Source: Desulfamplus sp. (GTDB lineage Bacteria > Desulfobacterota > Desulfobacteria > Desulfobacterales > Desulfobacteraceae). From it: a stretch of 64,000 bases of DNA. Shown here piece by piece: positions 9,146-18,794 of the stretch (positions are counted from its first letter, which is position 1; each line of letters starts with the position of its first letter). The DNA lies in the NCBI GenBank assembly GCA_015232455.1, contig JADFZQ010000006.1, positions 1 to 64,000 on the forward strand. Reading direction: 5' to 3'. Made by a program: the position numbers and the translations under genes. The notes beneath the pieces were generated by a model that ran no database searches, was not told where the DNA came from, and worked only from the letters and a program-made list of their open reading frames with translations.

Positions 9146-10465
9146 ATGAAATTTGAAAAATACCATATTTCACAAGAGATAAAGGACAACCTCGCAACAC
9201 TTGGTTTTAGAAGACCAACTGATATTCAGTTTAAATCAATTCCCCACATAATGAATGGAGAAGATGTTCTTGCCATTGCTCAAACAGGCACTGGAAAAAC
9301 AGCAGCTTTTGCCATTCCTATCATTGATAGGATTCACAGAAGAAAAACAAGCCAGCGTTCAGATGGAATTCAATGTATTGTTATGGTGCCAACTCGTGAG
9401 CTTGCCATGCAAATTGGTGATGTGTTCAATGAAGTATCGCGTCATACACGCACAAAGCCATTTGCTCTTGTTGGTGGTGTTGAACAAGATGCCCAGATAA
9501 AAAAACTTCAGCATGGAATTGATATTCTTATTGCGACTCCGGGAAGAATGTTTGATCTTATAAGTCAAGGTTATATAAATCTTCACAGGATTGATACGTT
9601 AGTTCTTGATGAAGCTGACCACATGCTTGATTTAGGGTTTATTGATGATATAAAATCAGTTAAGAGAATGCTAAAACAGAAGCACCAGACGCTTTTCTTT
9701 TCAGCAACTATTAACGAAGAGATAAAAAAGTTAGCATATTCTCAGGTTAAATCTTCGGCAATACGAATTGAAATATCTCCTGATGACCCAGTTTCTAAAA
9801 ATGTCTCTCATGCAGTTATGTTTGTTGAGATGGACGACAAACGTTTTTTCCTTGAAAGATTCATTAAAGAACACCCTGAAAGTAAAATTATTGTGTTTGT
9901 AAGAACAAGAGTTAGGGCAGAACGTGTTGAAAAGGCAATGGCAAGGGTTGGCATAACTTCATACAACCTTCACGGTGGAAAAGAGCAATCTGACAGAACA
10001 AAAGTTATGAACAGCTTTAAAATGGGAGAGTTCCAAATTTTAATAGCAACTGACGTAAGTGCCAGAGGTATTGATGTAGCTGGTGTTCACTATGTTATCA
10101 ATTATGATCTACCTGAAAAAGCTGAAAACTACGTTCATCGTGTGGGGCGAACAGGCAGAGGCACACAAAAAGGGATAGCTCTTTCATTTTGCAGTAAAGA
10201 AGAAGAGCCACGACTTAAAGAGATTCAAGAGTTTATTCATAAGCCAATTGAGGTTATCCAAATAAGTAAGAGAGAGTATTCTTCTACTGTTGAATCTTCT
10301 GATGAATCAACATCTTTGGTCTCTGATTTAGCTTCTAAATCTATATGGGATACAGAGTCCCCGTCTCAAGTAGATAAGAGCATTCGCAAATTAATTGATG
10401 AGTATGAACAATCAATCAAAAAAAAGAGAAAGAAAAAGAATCTATCTAAAACTAAGAAAAAATAA
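9146..10465 (+). CDS. DEAD-box ATP-dependent RNA helicase
   Basis: A 439-residue cytosolic RNA helicase, RhlE/CshA-like. All core motifs are present in order: Q motif 'GFRRPTDIQ', Walker A 'AQTGTGKTAA', Ia 'PTRELAMQ', 'TPGR', 'DEADHMLD', 'SAT', then in the second RecA lobe 'VFVRTR', 'ATDVSARGID' and 'HRVGRTGR'. The C-terminal 60 residues are Ser-rich and end in a very basic lysine tail that probably binds RNA. No RNA-recognition (DbpA) domain is visible, so it is not DeaD. Likely roles are ribosome assembly or cold-related RNA remodelling (inference). Confidence 0.92.
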   Translation: MKFEKYHISQEIKDNLATLGFRRPTDIQFKSIPHIMNGEDVLAIAQTGTGKTAAFAIPIIDRIHRRKTSQRSDGIQCIVMVPTRELAMQIGDVFNEVSRHTRTKPFALVGGVEQDAQIKKLQHGIDILIATPGRMFDLISQGYINLHRIDTLVLDEADHMLDLGFIDDIKSVKRMLKQKHQTLFFSATINEEIKKLAYSQVKSSAIRIEISPDDPVSKNVSHAVMFVEMDDKRFFLERFIKEHPESKIIVFVRTRVRAERVEKAMARVGITSYNLHGGKEQSDRTKVMNSFKMGEFQILIATDVSARGIDVAGVHYVINYDLPEKAENYVHRVGRTGRGTQKGIALSFCSKEEEPRLKEIQEFIHKPIEVIQISKREYSSTVESSDESTSLVSDLASKSIWDTESPSQVDKSIRKLIDEYEQSIKKKRKKKNLSKTKKK

Positions 10466-10506
10466 ATAGTGATTTAATTCACATTTAATGGAGAGCGTTA
10501 TTTATA

Positions 10507-11538
10507 ATGGTACCTATATATCCAGAATTTGTTGATATTCATATAGGTTTAAGAGAGATACTTCACCCAATGTTTCAAAGATTGCCTGATGGCATATCTG
10601 AATTTACATTTGCAAATCTATATCTTTTCCAAAAGCCTCACAATTATAAAATTTCAAGAGTTAACCCCAACAGCGTTGCAAGACTTAACCCAAATAGCAT
10701 TAAATATGGTTCTTTATCCAAAGATAGCTTTTCACAAGATGATTTAAAGATATCCAAAGATATTTTTTCACAAGATGACTTAGAGATTTTGGTTATTACA
10801 GGAGAGGATCGTTCAAAAAACGGGGATACGCTAAAGTTTAATAAAGAAAAATTTTTTATGCTGCCATTTGGGATTCCTCAAAAGCAGATTTTGGATCAAT
10901 TATTTGATGAACATTTAACCTTAAAGTGTGCATCAGAAAATCAGGCAGATTTCTTCTTAAATCTTGGTTATGACGTTGTTGAAGATCGTGATAATTTTGA
11001 TTATATCTATAAAAGAGAGCATTTAGCAGAGCTTCCGGGAAGAAATTATCATAAAAAGCGGAATCTTATAAAAGCATTTGTAAATAATCATAACTATGAA
11101 GGTCGTCCTCTTCTTGAAGAGTATTTACCAGATGCTTTAAAAGTTCTTGAAAAATGGAGAGAATATAGAGTTGAAAATGGGAATGAAGATGGAGATTACA
11201 GTGCTGCAAAAGAGGCTCTTGAAAAAGGAGAGCAACTTCAACTGTGCGGTGCAATCTATTATGTAGAAGATACTCCAGTTGCATACTCACTTGGCGAAGA
11301 GCTTGCTTGCGGTAAGAGTTTTGTAATCCATTTTGAAAAAGCTGTAAATGGATATAAAGGTTTGTGGCAATTTGTAAATCAGGCATTTGCATCTATTATT
11401 ACCGAACATTACGAAACAATTAACCGTGAGCAAGATTTAGGAGATGAGGGCTTAAGACATGCTAAATTAAGTTATCACCCTACAAGTTTTGTTAAAAAAT
11501 ATAAGGTAAAACCTAAAACTGTTTTAGATAGACAATAA
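10507..11538 (+). CDS. DUF2156 / GNAT-fold protein (LPG synthase C-terminal-like)
   Basis: A 343-residue cytosolic protein matching the DUF2156 family (PF09924), the acyltransferase-fold domain also found at the end of lysyl-phosphatidylglycerol synthases. The N-terminal 'EFTFANLYLF', the central 'YHKKRNLIKAF' and the C-terminal 'GYKGLWQFVNQAFA' with 'KLSYHPTSFVKKY' are typical. No membrane domain is present, so this is the soluble version, whose substrate is unknown. Residues about 52-94 are an insertion built from tandem repeats: 24-bp units near 10660-10707 and two 36-bp units at 10717-10788 encoding SKDxFSQDDLxI. Its 3' end overlaps the convergent Smr gene by 26 nt. Confidence 0.78.
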   Translation: MVPIYPEFVDIHIGLREILHPMFQRLPDGISEFTFANLYLFQKPHNYKISRVNPNSVARLNPNSIKYGSLSKDSFSQDDLKISKDIFSQDDLEILVITGEDRSKNGDTLKFNKEKFFMLPFGIPQKQILDQLFDEHLTLKCASENQADFFLNLGYDVVEDRDNFDYIYKREHLAELPGRNYHKKRNLIKAFVNNHNYEGRPLLEEYLPDALKVLEKWREYRVENGNEDGDYSAAKEALEKGEQLQLCGAIYYVEDTPVAYSLGEELACGKSFVIHFEKAVNGYKGLWQFVNQAFASIITEHYETINREQDLGDEGLRHAKLSYHPTSFVKKYKVKPKTVLDRQ

Positions 11539-12229
11539 TTGACCCGCTTTGGCTTTTTGTCCTTTTATCCCACTCAAACCAAAGAGCAATTCCCTCTCTC
11601 TTGAGTCTGATTAACAAATCTTCAACCAAATCAGGAAGAACAGCACCATAGGGAGAGTGAATACCTCTGCCAACAATAACCTGAACCGTAAAAAGCCCTT
11701 CTCTCCAGCAATTTCTCAAATATGCCTCAGCTTTAGATTCAGCCTCTTTTGCAGTGTATCCATGAAGGTCTATCTCATCTTGAGGAGGTGGATACCGTTT
11801 TAATCTCTTTTTTAATGGGACAGGATCGGGTAATGGCTTATCTGATTTTTCACGCATCATCTCATCTCTATTTTTGCCTTTTAATGACTCTTCGACTAGT
11901 TCAAAGAAACTCTTATTATCTTCTGATTCATCTATCTCCTCTACATTATAATCTCTTTCTGGGTTCTTATATTTTTCCATTTTATCACTATCTGTAAATA
12001 TTTTGTACAAACTTTGCCCTTTATCTAAAAATGGCATACCATTTTTATCAAACCTTAGCACCTTTATATTTTTTTCATTTATGTTATCTTGCTCTTGGTT
12101 TGAAACTTCATCTTGTTGACTATATTCTCTTTTTATAGAGGATTTTTCTAAAGACGCCTTTTCTATGAATAGATTAAAAATATCCTCATTTTTATTAATA
12201 ACTACTATTCCATTTTTGTCTCTATTCAT
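11513..12229 (-). CDS. Smr-domain protein
   Basis: A cytosolic protein with a C-terminal Smr (small MutS-related) domain: 'EIDLHGYTAKEAE' and 'VIVGRGIHSPYG' carry the LDLHG and GxG motifs of these nucleases/nucleic-acid-binding modules. The N-terminal 120 residues are charged, low-complexity and probably disordered, including two 'FDKNGMPFLDKG'/'RDKNGIVVINKN'-type segments. I place the start at the ATG at 12229, since AAAGGTGA lies 4 nt upstream; a TTG at 12247 opens the same frame. Smr proteins act on branched DNA or on collided ribosomes/mRNA; which applies cannot be told here. Confidence 0.82.
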   Translation of the reverse strand: MNRDKNGIVVINKNEDIFNLFIEKASLEKSSIKREYSQQDEVSNQEQDNINEKNIKVLRFDKNGMPFLDKGQSLYKIFTDSDKMEKYKNPERDYNVEEIDESEDNKSFFELVEESLKGKNRDEMMREKSDKPLPDPVPLKKRLKRYPPPQDEIDLHGYTAKEAESKAEAYLRNCWREGLFTVQVIVGRGIHSPYGAVLPDLVEDLLIRLKREGIALWFEWDKRTKSQSGSIIVYLKQF

Positions 12230-12405
12230 AGTTTCACCTTTCAACAAAGTTAAGCTCTTTTTATAGTATTGTTTGCCGTATATTCAAAATTTGTGTTAGA
12301 AGGAAAAATATTTTAAATTTCAATTCAATCAATAAATAAACTTCACAAAATAACCAACATAATTTTTTGTGACAACACAAAAAATCAATAGTATAAGGAG
12401 AGTTC

Positions 12406-15400
12406 ATGGAAAACCCTGAAATGTCTAACAAAGCAGAGTATATATCAAAATCAAGCTATATAATTGATAAAGCACAAAGTGTAAACCTTGATACCCGTAT
12501 TTTATATGAAGCAGTAATTGATCTTGCGTCAGAAGGGCTTATAACTGCTGGTTGTATTAATATGGCTGCTGGGATTTTACTAAACGACCTTGATTTACCA
12601 AACTATTTTTTTGAACACATTAAAAAAGAGTCTCTAAAACATATTTTATCCTCAATTGCAACAAGCATGAGGTTTCAAGATGGCAAAGTAACCCTTTACG
12701 GACTTGTAGCTGATATTGATTTTAACTTAGAGATAGCATCAGATGCCCAAAGGGTTAGAATTGCCACCCAAGAGACAAGGGATAAAATGGAGAACATTCT
12801 TGCACCTCTTATGTCAGGGCATCGGCGAGAATACCACTACAGCCCCAAAAGCAATTATTACACATACCTCATAAGACCTGAAACAGTCCAAGATTTTACC
12901 AAAAAAGAGTTTGAACAGTCGAGATTCTTATTCAATCTTGCTGGTGATTATAAGGCAACTCCAGAGCCAACAAGAAGGCGTTATGAAAATTTCTTAAACT
13001 CGTCTGAAAAATCAGTAACTCCTCTGATAGAGACCTTTAATCTTCCAGCTACTGGCGAGACAAGGCTTATGTTTAACAGCGATTTTCCAACTCCTCAATT
13101 GCCTGTTTTTAGGAAACTTTTTCAAGATCATGATCTTATTTTAAACAGAGCTTACTGGGAGCCATATTGGGGAAAATCATCTATTCCTTCATCAATATGT
13201 TCACTTTACGCACTTGGAGAGCTTTCCATAAAAAAAGAGGTTTTACTTGTAAATGATCTTTGTGCATACCTATCATTTAGAGTAAGCGATATAACCGAAC
13301 TTTATGTCCAAGACAAACTTACATTTAAAGAGATGCTTTTTGCCGGCAATGCAATTGATTTTGTTAGAATGTTTATCTACAAAGAGAGTGAAAACCTAAC
13401 CGATAGAGAGATTATGTCAAGCCTTTCCAATGACGATTACAAAGATGCTTTTGCTTCAAGGGTTCACACATCTAACAAATCAACATATACTGCTGCAATA
13501 GTTATGGAAATTGTTAAAAAACACCCAGACTTGATTAAATTTTTATTCAATATTTTTGATAGCCGTTTCAACCCTTCAGCCATAAGACAAATATCAGATG
13601 AAAAACTTAATCAAAAATTAGGTGAATTTGATAAAATAATATCAGGAAGATTTATGGATTATAAACTTGGGTATGATATTTTTAAATTCATCTCCAAATT
13701 TGTATCTTGCACTCTTAAAACTAACTTTTATAAGCCTGAAAAACGGTCATACGCCTTCCGCTTTGACAACTCAATTCTTGATCCTCTTGTATTCAGCCAA
13801 TTTGTTTATGGTATCTTTTATGTAAATGGACACTATGCAAGCGGCACACATCTTAGAGCAAGCGACATCGCAAGGGGAGGATTGAGATTAATAAGAGTAA
13901 CTCCATCAAACCACAGCACAGAGCTTGACAATGCTGTTCTTCTCAATTATGCGTTAGGTCCAAAGGCTCAAAGACTTAAACATAAAGATATTTGCGAAAG
14001 CGGCTCAAAAGGTGTTGTTGTGCCTCATGCTGATTATGCAAATGGTTATGCTCTTGATGCTCTCTATGATTACACAGAAGGTATTATTGATTTAATGCTT
14101 GGGCATGAGACAATCGTGGATTACTATGGCAAAACAGAGATGATATTTTTTGGTCCTGATGAGGGGACAGCACCTCTTATGGACTCTATCTCATACCATG
14201 CAAAAGAGCGTGGGTATAAATATTGGAGAACAATCACAACTGGTAAAAGTTTTGGTATCCCGCATGACACTTATGGAATATTTTCAAATGGTGATGTTTT
14301 TGGTCTGTTTGACAGGGGACAAAGTGGAACAGAGTTGCAGATAAATGGTGAACCAATAGTAACCACAACTGACATGAATCAAATAATTGCTAAAATATTT
14401 GAAAAGAGCGAAATTTCAGATTCTCAAGAGAGTTCTATTTCAAAAAGTTCTTTAGTAAACACCTCTTCCCTGCAATCTCAGGCAAATTATATCTCAACAA
14501 GCGGAATGACAAACACAAACGGTATCATTACCACAAGCGGAATGACAACGACTTGCATTATGAGTTCGTTTAGAACCATGATCGACCACTATGGATCAAA
14601 AGAGGAGAACCTAAATCTTATGATGACAGGAGGTCCAGATGGTGATCTTGGAGCAAATCAGATTCAGTGTTACAAAGGAAAAATATGCCTGATTATTGAT
14701 GGCGGTTCAATTTTGTTTGACCCAGAAGGTCTTGATAAAAATGAGTTAATGAAAATTGCATTTATGCGTCATACTTCACCAAGGGCAAACTCTCTTGCAT
14801 TTCCAATTGAGAAATTAAGTCCTGATGGATTTATGGTTCCGCTTAAATCAAAAGAGATAACCCTGCCAGATGGCACTTTTATTGAAAATGGGGCAATGTT
14901 CCACAGAACGTTCTTAACTGATCCCGCAAACCGTAAATTTATAGCTAAAGCAAATATTGAGGCGTTTATACCTTGCGGAGGTTTTAAAGATACAATCAAC
15001 CATTCAAATGTTCAAAGTTTTATTAATAATTTCAAAGAGTTAAAATTCATTGTTGAAGGTGCAAATGTCTTTTTTGATGATGCTTCAAGGCGATATATTG
15101 CCACATCAACCAATATCAAACAGATAAAAGATTCAACAGCAAACAAGGGTGGAGTTTTTAGCAGTTCAATTGCAGAGGTTTTGACAGCTTTTCTTTTAGG
15201 AGAAGATTATGAGGAGAAGCTCCTTAAAGATGTTGCTACAAAATGGGCATTGACAAAGGATATTATGCTGCTTGTTCAAAAATATTCATCTGCTGAAACT
15301 GGAATGCTCATTAAAATCCATGATGCAAACCCATCAACTCCACTTTTTGAGCTCTCTGAAAAAACAAGCGAGCAGATTTTCAGCCTTCAAGATATTTGTG

Positions 15401-15666
15401 AAGCAAACCTTTCAACAATTCTTGAAAATGATAGAATTGTCTGGAATATTATGGAAAATTATATTCCACAAATTCTTATAACCAAACTTGGCAAAGATGC
15501 AATTATGAAGACTTTGAACTCTGATGAGATGGTTTCTTACAGAAACGCCATTATAACCAAAAAGCTCTCTTCAATGGCATTTTATAAGTATGGTCTTGAG
15601 TGGGAAGATTTTATGATAAGTGTGGATAAAAATTTCATAAAAGCAATTGAATTAGCAGTAAGCTAA
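12406..15666 (+). CDS. large NAD-dependent glutamate dehydrogenase
   Basis: At 1086 residues this belongs to the large (about 115 kDa) class of NAD-GDH, which oxidatively deaminates glutamate to 2-oxoglutarate. The N-terminal 400 residues are a regulatory region. The catalytic part begins near 'GTHLRASDIARGGLRL' and contains 'GSKGVVVPHADYANGYALD', 'FGPDEGTAPLMD', 'TTGKSFGIPHDTYG' and the nucleotide-binding 'MMTGGPDGDLGANQI'. Between about residues 667 and 712 there is a Ser/Thr-rich low-complexity insert with duplicated 'TSGMT' units. AAGGAG precedes the ATG closely. Together with NADP-type GdhA at 38664, this suggests separate catabolic and anabolic glutamate enzymes. Confidence 0.9.
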   Translation: MENPEMSNKAEYISKSSYIIDKAQSVNLDTRILYEAVIDLASEGLITAGCINMAAGILLNDLDLPNYFFEHIKKESLKHILSSIATSMRFQDGKVTLYGLVADIDFNLEIASDAQRVRIATQETRDKMENILAPLMSGHRREYHYSPKSNYYTYLIRPETVQDFTKKEFEQSRFLFNLAGDYKATPEPTRRRYENFLNSSEKSVTPLIETFNLPATGETRLMFNSDFPTPQLPVFRKLFQDHDLILNRAYWEPYWGKSSIPSSICSLYALGELSIKKEVLLVNDLCAYLSFRVSDITELYVQDKLTFKEMLFAGNAIDFVRMFIYKESENLTDREIMSSLSNDDYKDAFASRVHTSNKSTYTAAIVMEIVKKHPDLIKFLFNIFDSRFNPSAIRQISDEKLNQKLGEFDKIISGRFMDYKLGYDIFKFISKFVSCTLKTNFYKPEKRSYAFRFDNSILDPLVFSQFVYGIFYVNGHYASGTHLRASDIARGGLRLIRVTPSNHSTELDNAVLLNYALGPKAQRLKHKDICESGSKGVVVPHADYANGYALDALYDYTEGIIDLMLGHETIVDYYGKTEMIFFGPDEGTAPLMDSISYHAKERGYKYWRTITTGKSFGIPHDTYGIFSNGDVFGLFDRGQSGTELQINGEPIVTTTDMNQIIAKIFEKSEISDSQESSISKSSLVNTSSLQSQANYISTSGMTNTNGIITTSGMTTTCIMSSFRTMIDHYGSKEENLNLMMTGGPDGDLGANQIQCYKGKICLIIDGGSILFDPEGLDKNELMKIAFMRHTSPRANSLAFPIEKLSPDGFMVPLKSKEITLPDGTFIENGAMFHRTFLTDPANRKFIAKANIEAFIPCGGFKDTINHSNVQSFINNFKELKFIVEGANVFFDDASRRYIATSTNIKQIKDSTANKGGVFSSSIAEVLTAFLLGEDYEEKLLKDVATKWALTKDIMLLVQKYSSAETGMLIKIHDANPSTPLFELSEKTSEQIFSLQDICEANLSTILENDRIVWNIMENYIPQILITKLGKDAIMKTLNSDEMVSYRNAIITKKLSSMAFYKYGLEWEDFMISVDKNFIKAIELAVS

Positions 15667-15688
15667 ATAAGTTAATTGATATATACTT

Positions 15689-15755
15689 GACCTCTTGCAA
15701 AACCTATTTCTTATCCAGTAAAATCAAGGGAACAACTCAAGTTTTGCGGGAACTC
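15689..15755. repeat. MITE-like element with terminal inverted repeats
   Basis: About 67 bp with imperfect inverted ends: left GACCTCTTGCAAAAC, right GTTTTGCGGGAACTC. It has no coding capacity. It lies just after the NAD-GDH gene. I recall similar 'CCTCTTGCAAAAC' ends as common small repeats in related genomes, which I could not check. Confidence 0.5.
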
Positions 15756-15783
15756 TACTGAACAACATATTAATTTGTTTTGC

Positions 15784-15870
15784 AGCCCCGAGCTAAAGTT
15801 CTGGGCTTAATTGTCCAATTCCTCTTAAGAGGAATTATTTTAACTTAGCCGATGGTTTTGACCATCGGCT
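15784..15870. repeat. three stacked hairpins upstream of a response regulator
   Basis: Three separate inverted repeats lie within 87 nt: 15784-15807 (AGCCCC...GGGCT, one mismatch), a perfect 20-bp palindrome at 15817-15836 (AATTCCTCTT and complement), and 15847-15870 with perfect 10-bp arms AGCCGATGGT around TTTG. None is followed by a clear T-tract in the forward direction. They end 42 nt before the regulator ATG, so they would lie in its 5' leader if transcription starts upstream. This may be a compound REP-type repeat or a structured RNA leader. Confidence 0.6.
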
Positions 15871-15912
15871 GAAAGTAAAGATTAAATAAAAATAAGGAGA
15901 TTCTTTTTTTTT

Positions 15913-16293
15913 ATGGAAAATTTAAAAAAAATAATGCTTGTTGATGATGATCCATCTGTTACTACACTTCTTAAAACAAAATTTGAAAAAACGGGAAAAT
16001 TCAGTGTTGTATTTACTAATAAAAGCAAGCAAGCCTTAGAACTTGCTAATACAGAAAAACCAGATTTGATAATCTGCGATATTGAGATGCCGGGTGTTGA
16101 TGGCGGTGATGTTGCAAGAGCTATATTTGACGATGAAGAGACTAAAGATATTCCTCTTCTCTTTTGTTCCTCGCTTGTTATGCCATCAGACACTAAAGAT
16201 GGAATGGTTGGAAAGCAGCACATGATGTCAAAATCATCTCCATTTAAGGACCTTTTAGCCAAAGTAGAGTCTATGCTCTCGACATCAGCCTGA
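15913..16293 (+). CDS. single-domain response regulator (CheY-like)
   Basis: A 126-residue receiver domain without an output domain. It has the acidic pocket in 'IMLVDDDPS', the phosphoacceptor Asp in 'LIICDIEMPGVDG', the Ser pair in 'LLFCSS' and Lys in 'MMSKSSP'. It probably relays phosphate between kinases or binds a target protein. No kinase is adjacent; it stands between the NAD-GDH gene and the PHA locus, next to which a link to storage-granule regulation is only speculation. AAGGAGA lies 12 nt before the ATG. Confidence 0.88.
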   Translation: MENLKKIMLVDDDPSVTTLLKTKFEKTGKFSVVFTNKSKQALELANTEKPDLIICDIEMPGVDGGDVARAIFDDEETKDIPLLFCSSLVMPSDTKDGMVGKQHMMSKSSPFKDLLAKVESMLSTSA

Positions 16294-16363
16294 TTTGAAG
16301 ATGCAAAATTGATAATATATGTTATTTAGCAATGTTCTAAAGCCATACATAAAGAACACTATT

Positions 16364-17920
16364 TTAACTTTTTTTGTCCTTCTCAGATGTAACTATTGGG
16401 GTATCTAAATCCATCTGAAACCTTACGGGACCGCGATACTGTTTATCTTTACCAAACCGAGTATGAAGAGCGTAAGCAGATTCGGGGTGAGACCATGATG
16501 TTGCAATGGCAACATGACCTTTTGGAAAAGGTGTTGTCTCAACTTTTATGTAGTCTAATGGAGCAAGTGCTGTCTCTTTTTCTACAAGATCGTCATTTTC
16601 GCCATAACAGAGAAGCCAAGGAATCTTTTTATCCTCAATTGTTTTAAAATTGAGAGGTTTTCCAAACATGGTTACAGGAAGAGTGCCATCTTCTTTTACT
16701 GGGACATTGTATGAAGCAAAGCTCATTGCTGTTATTGCAAGTGGAATATCTGTTCTTTCGTTTTTAAGCCAATAATTTAAAGCTAAAGCTGTTTTACTTA
16801 GCTTGACTGATTTCTCTTCTGCTTGTGCAACCATAAACATATCTCTGAAAAAAGATACAAGAGGTGCTTCATGTTCAATGCTTTTTAGCTTATAAACCCA
16901 ACCCATGAGATTGCCGTCAGCGACCTTATTACCGTTAGGCAGGGTCTTTGTTCCATAAAGCAAATTATTAAATCTTGTAGGAAGAGCCCTAAGAAAATTC
17001 CCAAGACCTTTACTTCTTGTGCCGTCCATTGGGGCAACACAGGTTATAAGTGCATCAACTACAGAATCAAGCTCTCCAGAAAGAATATTGCACAAAGCAC
17101 TATACCCACCTTGACAATATCCATTAAGAGTTACTTTTTTACCATGTTTTTCCATAATTTTTTGACAAAAGAATCGGGTATCAATAGCGTCCTCTTCCAT
17201 TGTCATAACCTGAAAAGCAGGTGTTGTATTTATATCTTTCATTATACGAATATATGTTGGAATCCCTTGATTTGCAAAGCAATGGGCATAACTTCTGTTC
17301 TCTTTCGGTAAAAAACCAAGGATATTGCTGCCAAGAACAAACGGTGGAATTATAAGAACAGGCTTTGCCGTTTTATCTATCGTAATTTTGCTATCTGTTG
17401 GTATAACAGGATATACTAAAAAGCGTTCTGTCTCTGCAAATGGCTTTTGATCTCCTCTCTCAAAGTGAAATCCATATTCTGGCTCAATATCTTTAACAGC
17501 TTTTGGAAAATCTTGAGTAACACCTTCAATTATATCAAATTGGCGTTGAAAAAAATCGGTAAGTTTTTCTCCATCACGATTAAACACTGTGTTGTAAATT
17601 GCAAGTGATAACTCTTTAGACTCCTTTTCAATAAAATCTTCTAAAGCATCAACACTGCCTGAATGGTATCGAGATAATATTTCTAAATTAAACTCAAGCA
17701 GTTTCATATATGCAATCCACTGCTCTAATGGAGAATCTTTGTGCACCCCTGACATTTCAACATTATTAAAATAAAATGTTGCTGTAAGAAAGGGCATAAA
17801 GAAATCACTATTATATTTTGTTATACCTGAAACAAGATTATTGGTCGCATTAAAATATCCTAAAAGTAATTTGGGAATCTCTTCTATTTCTGAATCTGAA
17901 AGAGTTTTAGCATTATCCAC
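16364..17920 (-). CDS. phaC: PHA synthase-like alpha/beta hydrolase
   Basis: A 518-residue protein of the polyhydroxyalkanoate synthase family, which polymerises hydroxyacyl-CoA into storage polyester on granules. The nucleophile is Cys269 in the lipase-like box 'GYCQGG'. The later 'LLCYGENDD' supplies the acidic residue and 'FPKGHVAIATSW' the His. The N-terminal 150 residues are helical and less conserved. The start is GTG with GGAG 7 nt upstream. It is the most downstream gene of a leftward group with two phasin genes, from which it is separated by hairpins at 17947-18006. It differs from the classic PhaC in several blocks, so polymer type is uncertain. Confidence 0.8.
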   Translation of the reverse strand: MDNAKTLSDSEIEEIPKLLLGYFNATNNLVSGITKYNSDFFMPFLTATFYFNNVEMSGVHKDSPLEQWIAYMKLLEFNLEILSRYHSGSVDALEDFIEKESKELSLAIYNTVFNRDGEKLTDFFQRQFDIIEGVTQDFPKAVKDIEPEYGFHFERGDQKPFAETERFLVYPVIPTDSKITIDKTAKPVLIIPPFVLGSNILGFLPKENRSYAHCFANQGIPTYIRIMKDINTTPAFQVMTMEEDAIDTRFFCQKIMEKHGKKVTLNGYCQGGYSALCNILSGELDSVVDALITCVAPMDGTRSKGLGNFLRALPTRFNNLLYGTKTLPNGNKVADGNLMGWVYKLKSIEHEAPLVSFFRDMFMVAQAEEKSVKLSKTALALNYWLKNERTDIPLAITAMSFASYNVPVKEDGTLPVTMFGKPLNFKTIEDKKIPWLLCYGENDDLVEKETALAPLDYIKVETTPFPKGHVAIATSWSHPESAYALHTRFGKDKQYRGPVRFQMDLDTPIVTSEKDKKS

Positions 17921-17971
17921 AGGTGGTCTCCATTATCTTTAATTAGATTTGATAAAGTTTTATCAAAGATA

Positions 17972-18006
17972 AAGATTTGACAACTTTTAAAAAGTTGTCA
18001 AATCTT
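17972..18006. terminator. 35-bp palindromic terminator repeat, copy 2
   Basis: Identical 17-bp arms to the copy at 7291, again around a single A. A second smaller hairpin (TTTGATAAA / TTTATCAAA) lies beside it at 17947-17966. Both stand between the phasin gene at 18030 and phaC, where they could attenuate phaC relative to the phasins. Confidence 0.7.
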
Positions 18007-18029
18007 TAAATCATTTTTTTAAATAAAGA

Positions 18030-18338
18030 TTATTTTTTAATGCTGCTTGAATCTGCTGACTCATTAAGTTGAAAGATATCTTTAACCTTCATGAAGTTTG
18101 TATCAACGTATGATTTATAATTTTTTCTATTTTTCTTGATAAAATCCATCCAATAAGTGCATACTTTAATAGTATCGTTAGGAACTAAAGGATTTTTTTC
18201 AATAGCTTTGCTGAAAAGCTGTTCGCCTTGCTCTTGAATATTGCTTAACATTGCATAAGAGTTTTCAAACATATTTTTTTGAAAATCAACAAGTTGAGAA
18301 AATATTTTTTTATTACTATCTATTATTTTGCTATCCAT
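18030..18338 (-). CDS. phasin-family granule-associated protein (second copy)
   Basis: A 102-residue helical, amphipathic protein with the phasin pattern: an N-terminal 'FQKNMFENSYAMLSNIQEQGEQ' type helix region, a short Pro-containing break and a lysine-rich second helix. Phasins coat PHA granules and control their size. It is divergent from the phasin encoded at 18444-18704 (shared helix with 'FQK..F.N...A...QDQ'-like spacing), suggesting an old duplication. AGGAA precedes the ATG. It is likely cotranscribed with the upstream phasin gene. Confidence 0.7.
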   Translation of the reverse strand: MDSKIIDSNKKIFSQLVDFQKNMFENSYAMLSNIQEQGEQLFSKAIEKNPLVPNDTIKVCTYWMDFIKKNRKNYKSYVDTNFMKVKDIFQLNESADSSSIKK

Positions 18339-18443
18339 TTTTTTATTCCTAAATTATTATTGTTAATCTGTTTTTTTCATCTTCAATGTTTAAACTCACA
18401 TTTAAGATGAGGATATTGAAAATACCAAGTTGGAAAACTTAAT

Positions 18444-18704
18444 CTATTTTTGTTCAAACATCTGCTCAAATTTTGCATAACCATCATCAACAGCTTTTTT
18501 AAAATCATCTCTTGCTTTTTTAGCAAAATCAATGCTCTCTTTTACCTGTTTTTTGACATCTTCGGTCATTAATGGAAACTGTCCTAAAAATCCATTGAGC
18601 ATACTCTCTGTTTGGTCTTGAACAATTGCCATTGCATTAAAAGTGTTGTTAAATACTGTTTTCTGAAATCCTATCATCTGTTTTGCTATTTTAGTTGTTT
18701 CCAT
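18444..18704 (-). CDS. phaP: phasin-family granule-associated protein
   Basis: An 86-residue helical protein: 'MIGFQKTVFNNTFNAMAIV' then 'SIDFAKKARDDFKKAVDDGY', the typical two-helix phasin layout. It probably coats PHA granules. AAGGAGT lies 8 nt before the ATG. It is the first gene leftward from the shared control region with phaR, behind a near-consensus promoter and a TGC palindrome, so repression by PhaR is likely. Confidence 0.8.
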   Translation of the reverse strand: METTKIAKQMIGFQKTVFNNTFNAMAIVQDQTESMLNGFLGQFPLMTEDVKKQVKESIDFAKKARDDFKKAVDDGYAKFEQMFEQK

Positions 18705-18794
18705 CTTTTTTGACTCCTTAAATTTATAATATTTAAAATGTAGCGACTTAAATTAATATCAGCCGCTTTTTAAGTAACTCTGCGATATGGAGTT

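Noticed and set aside
15882-16262. 126-codon minus-strand frame across the CheY-like gene
   Set aside because: It is the antisense shadow of a clear receiver domain of the same length.
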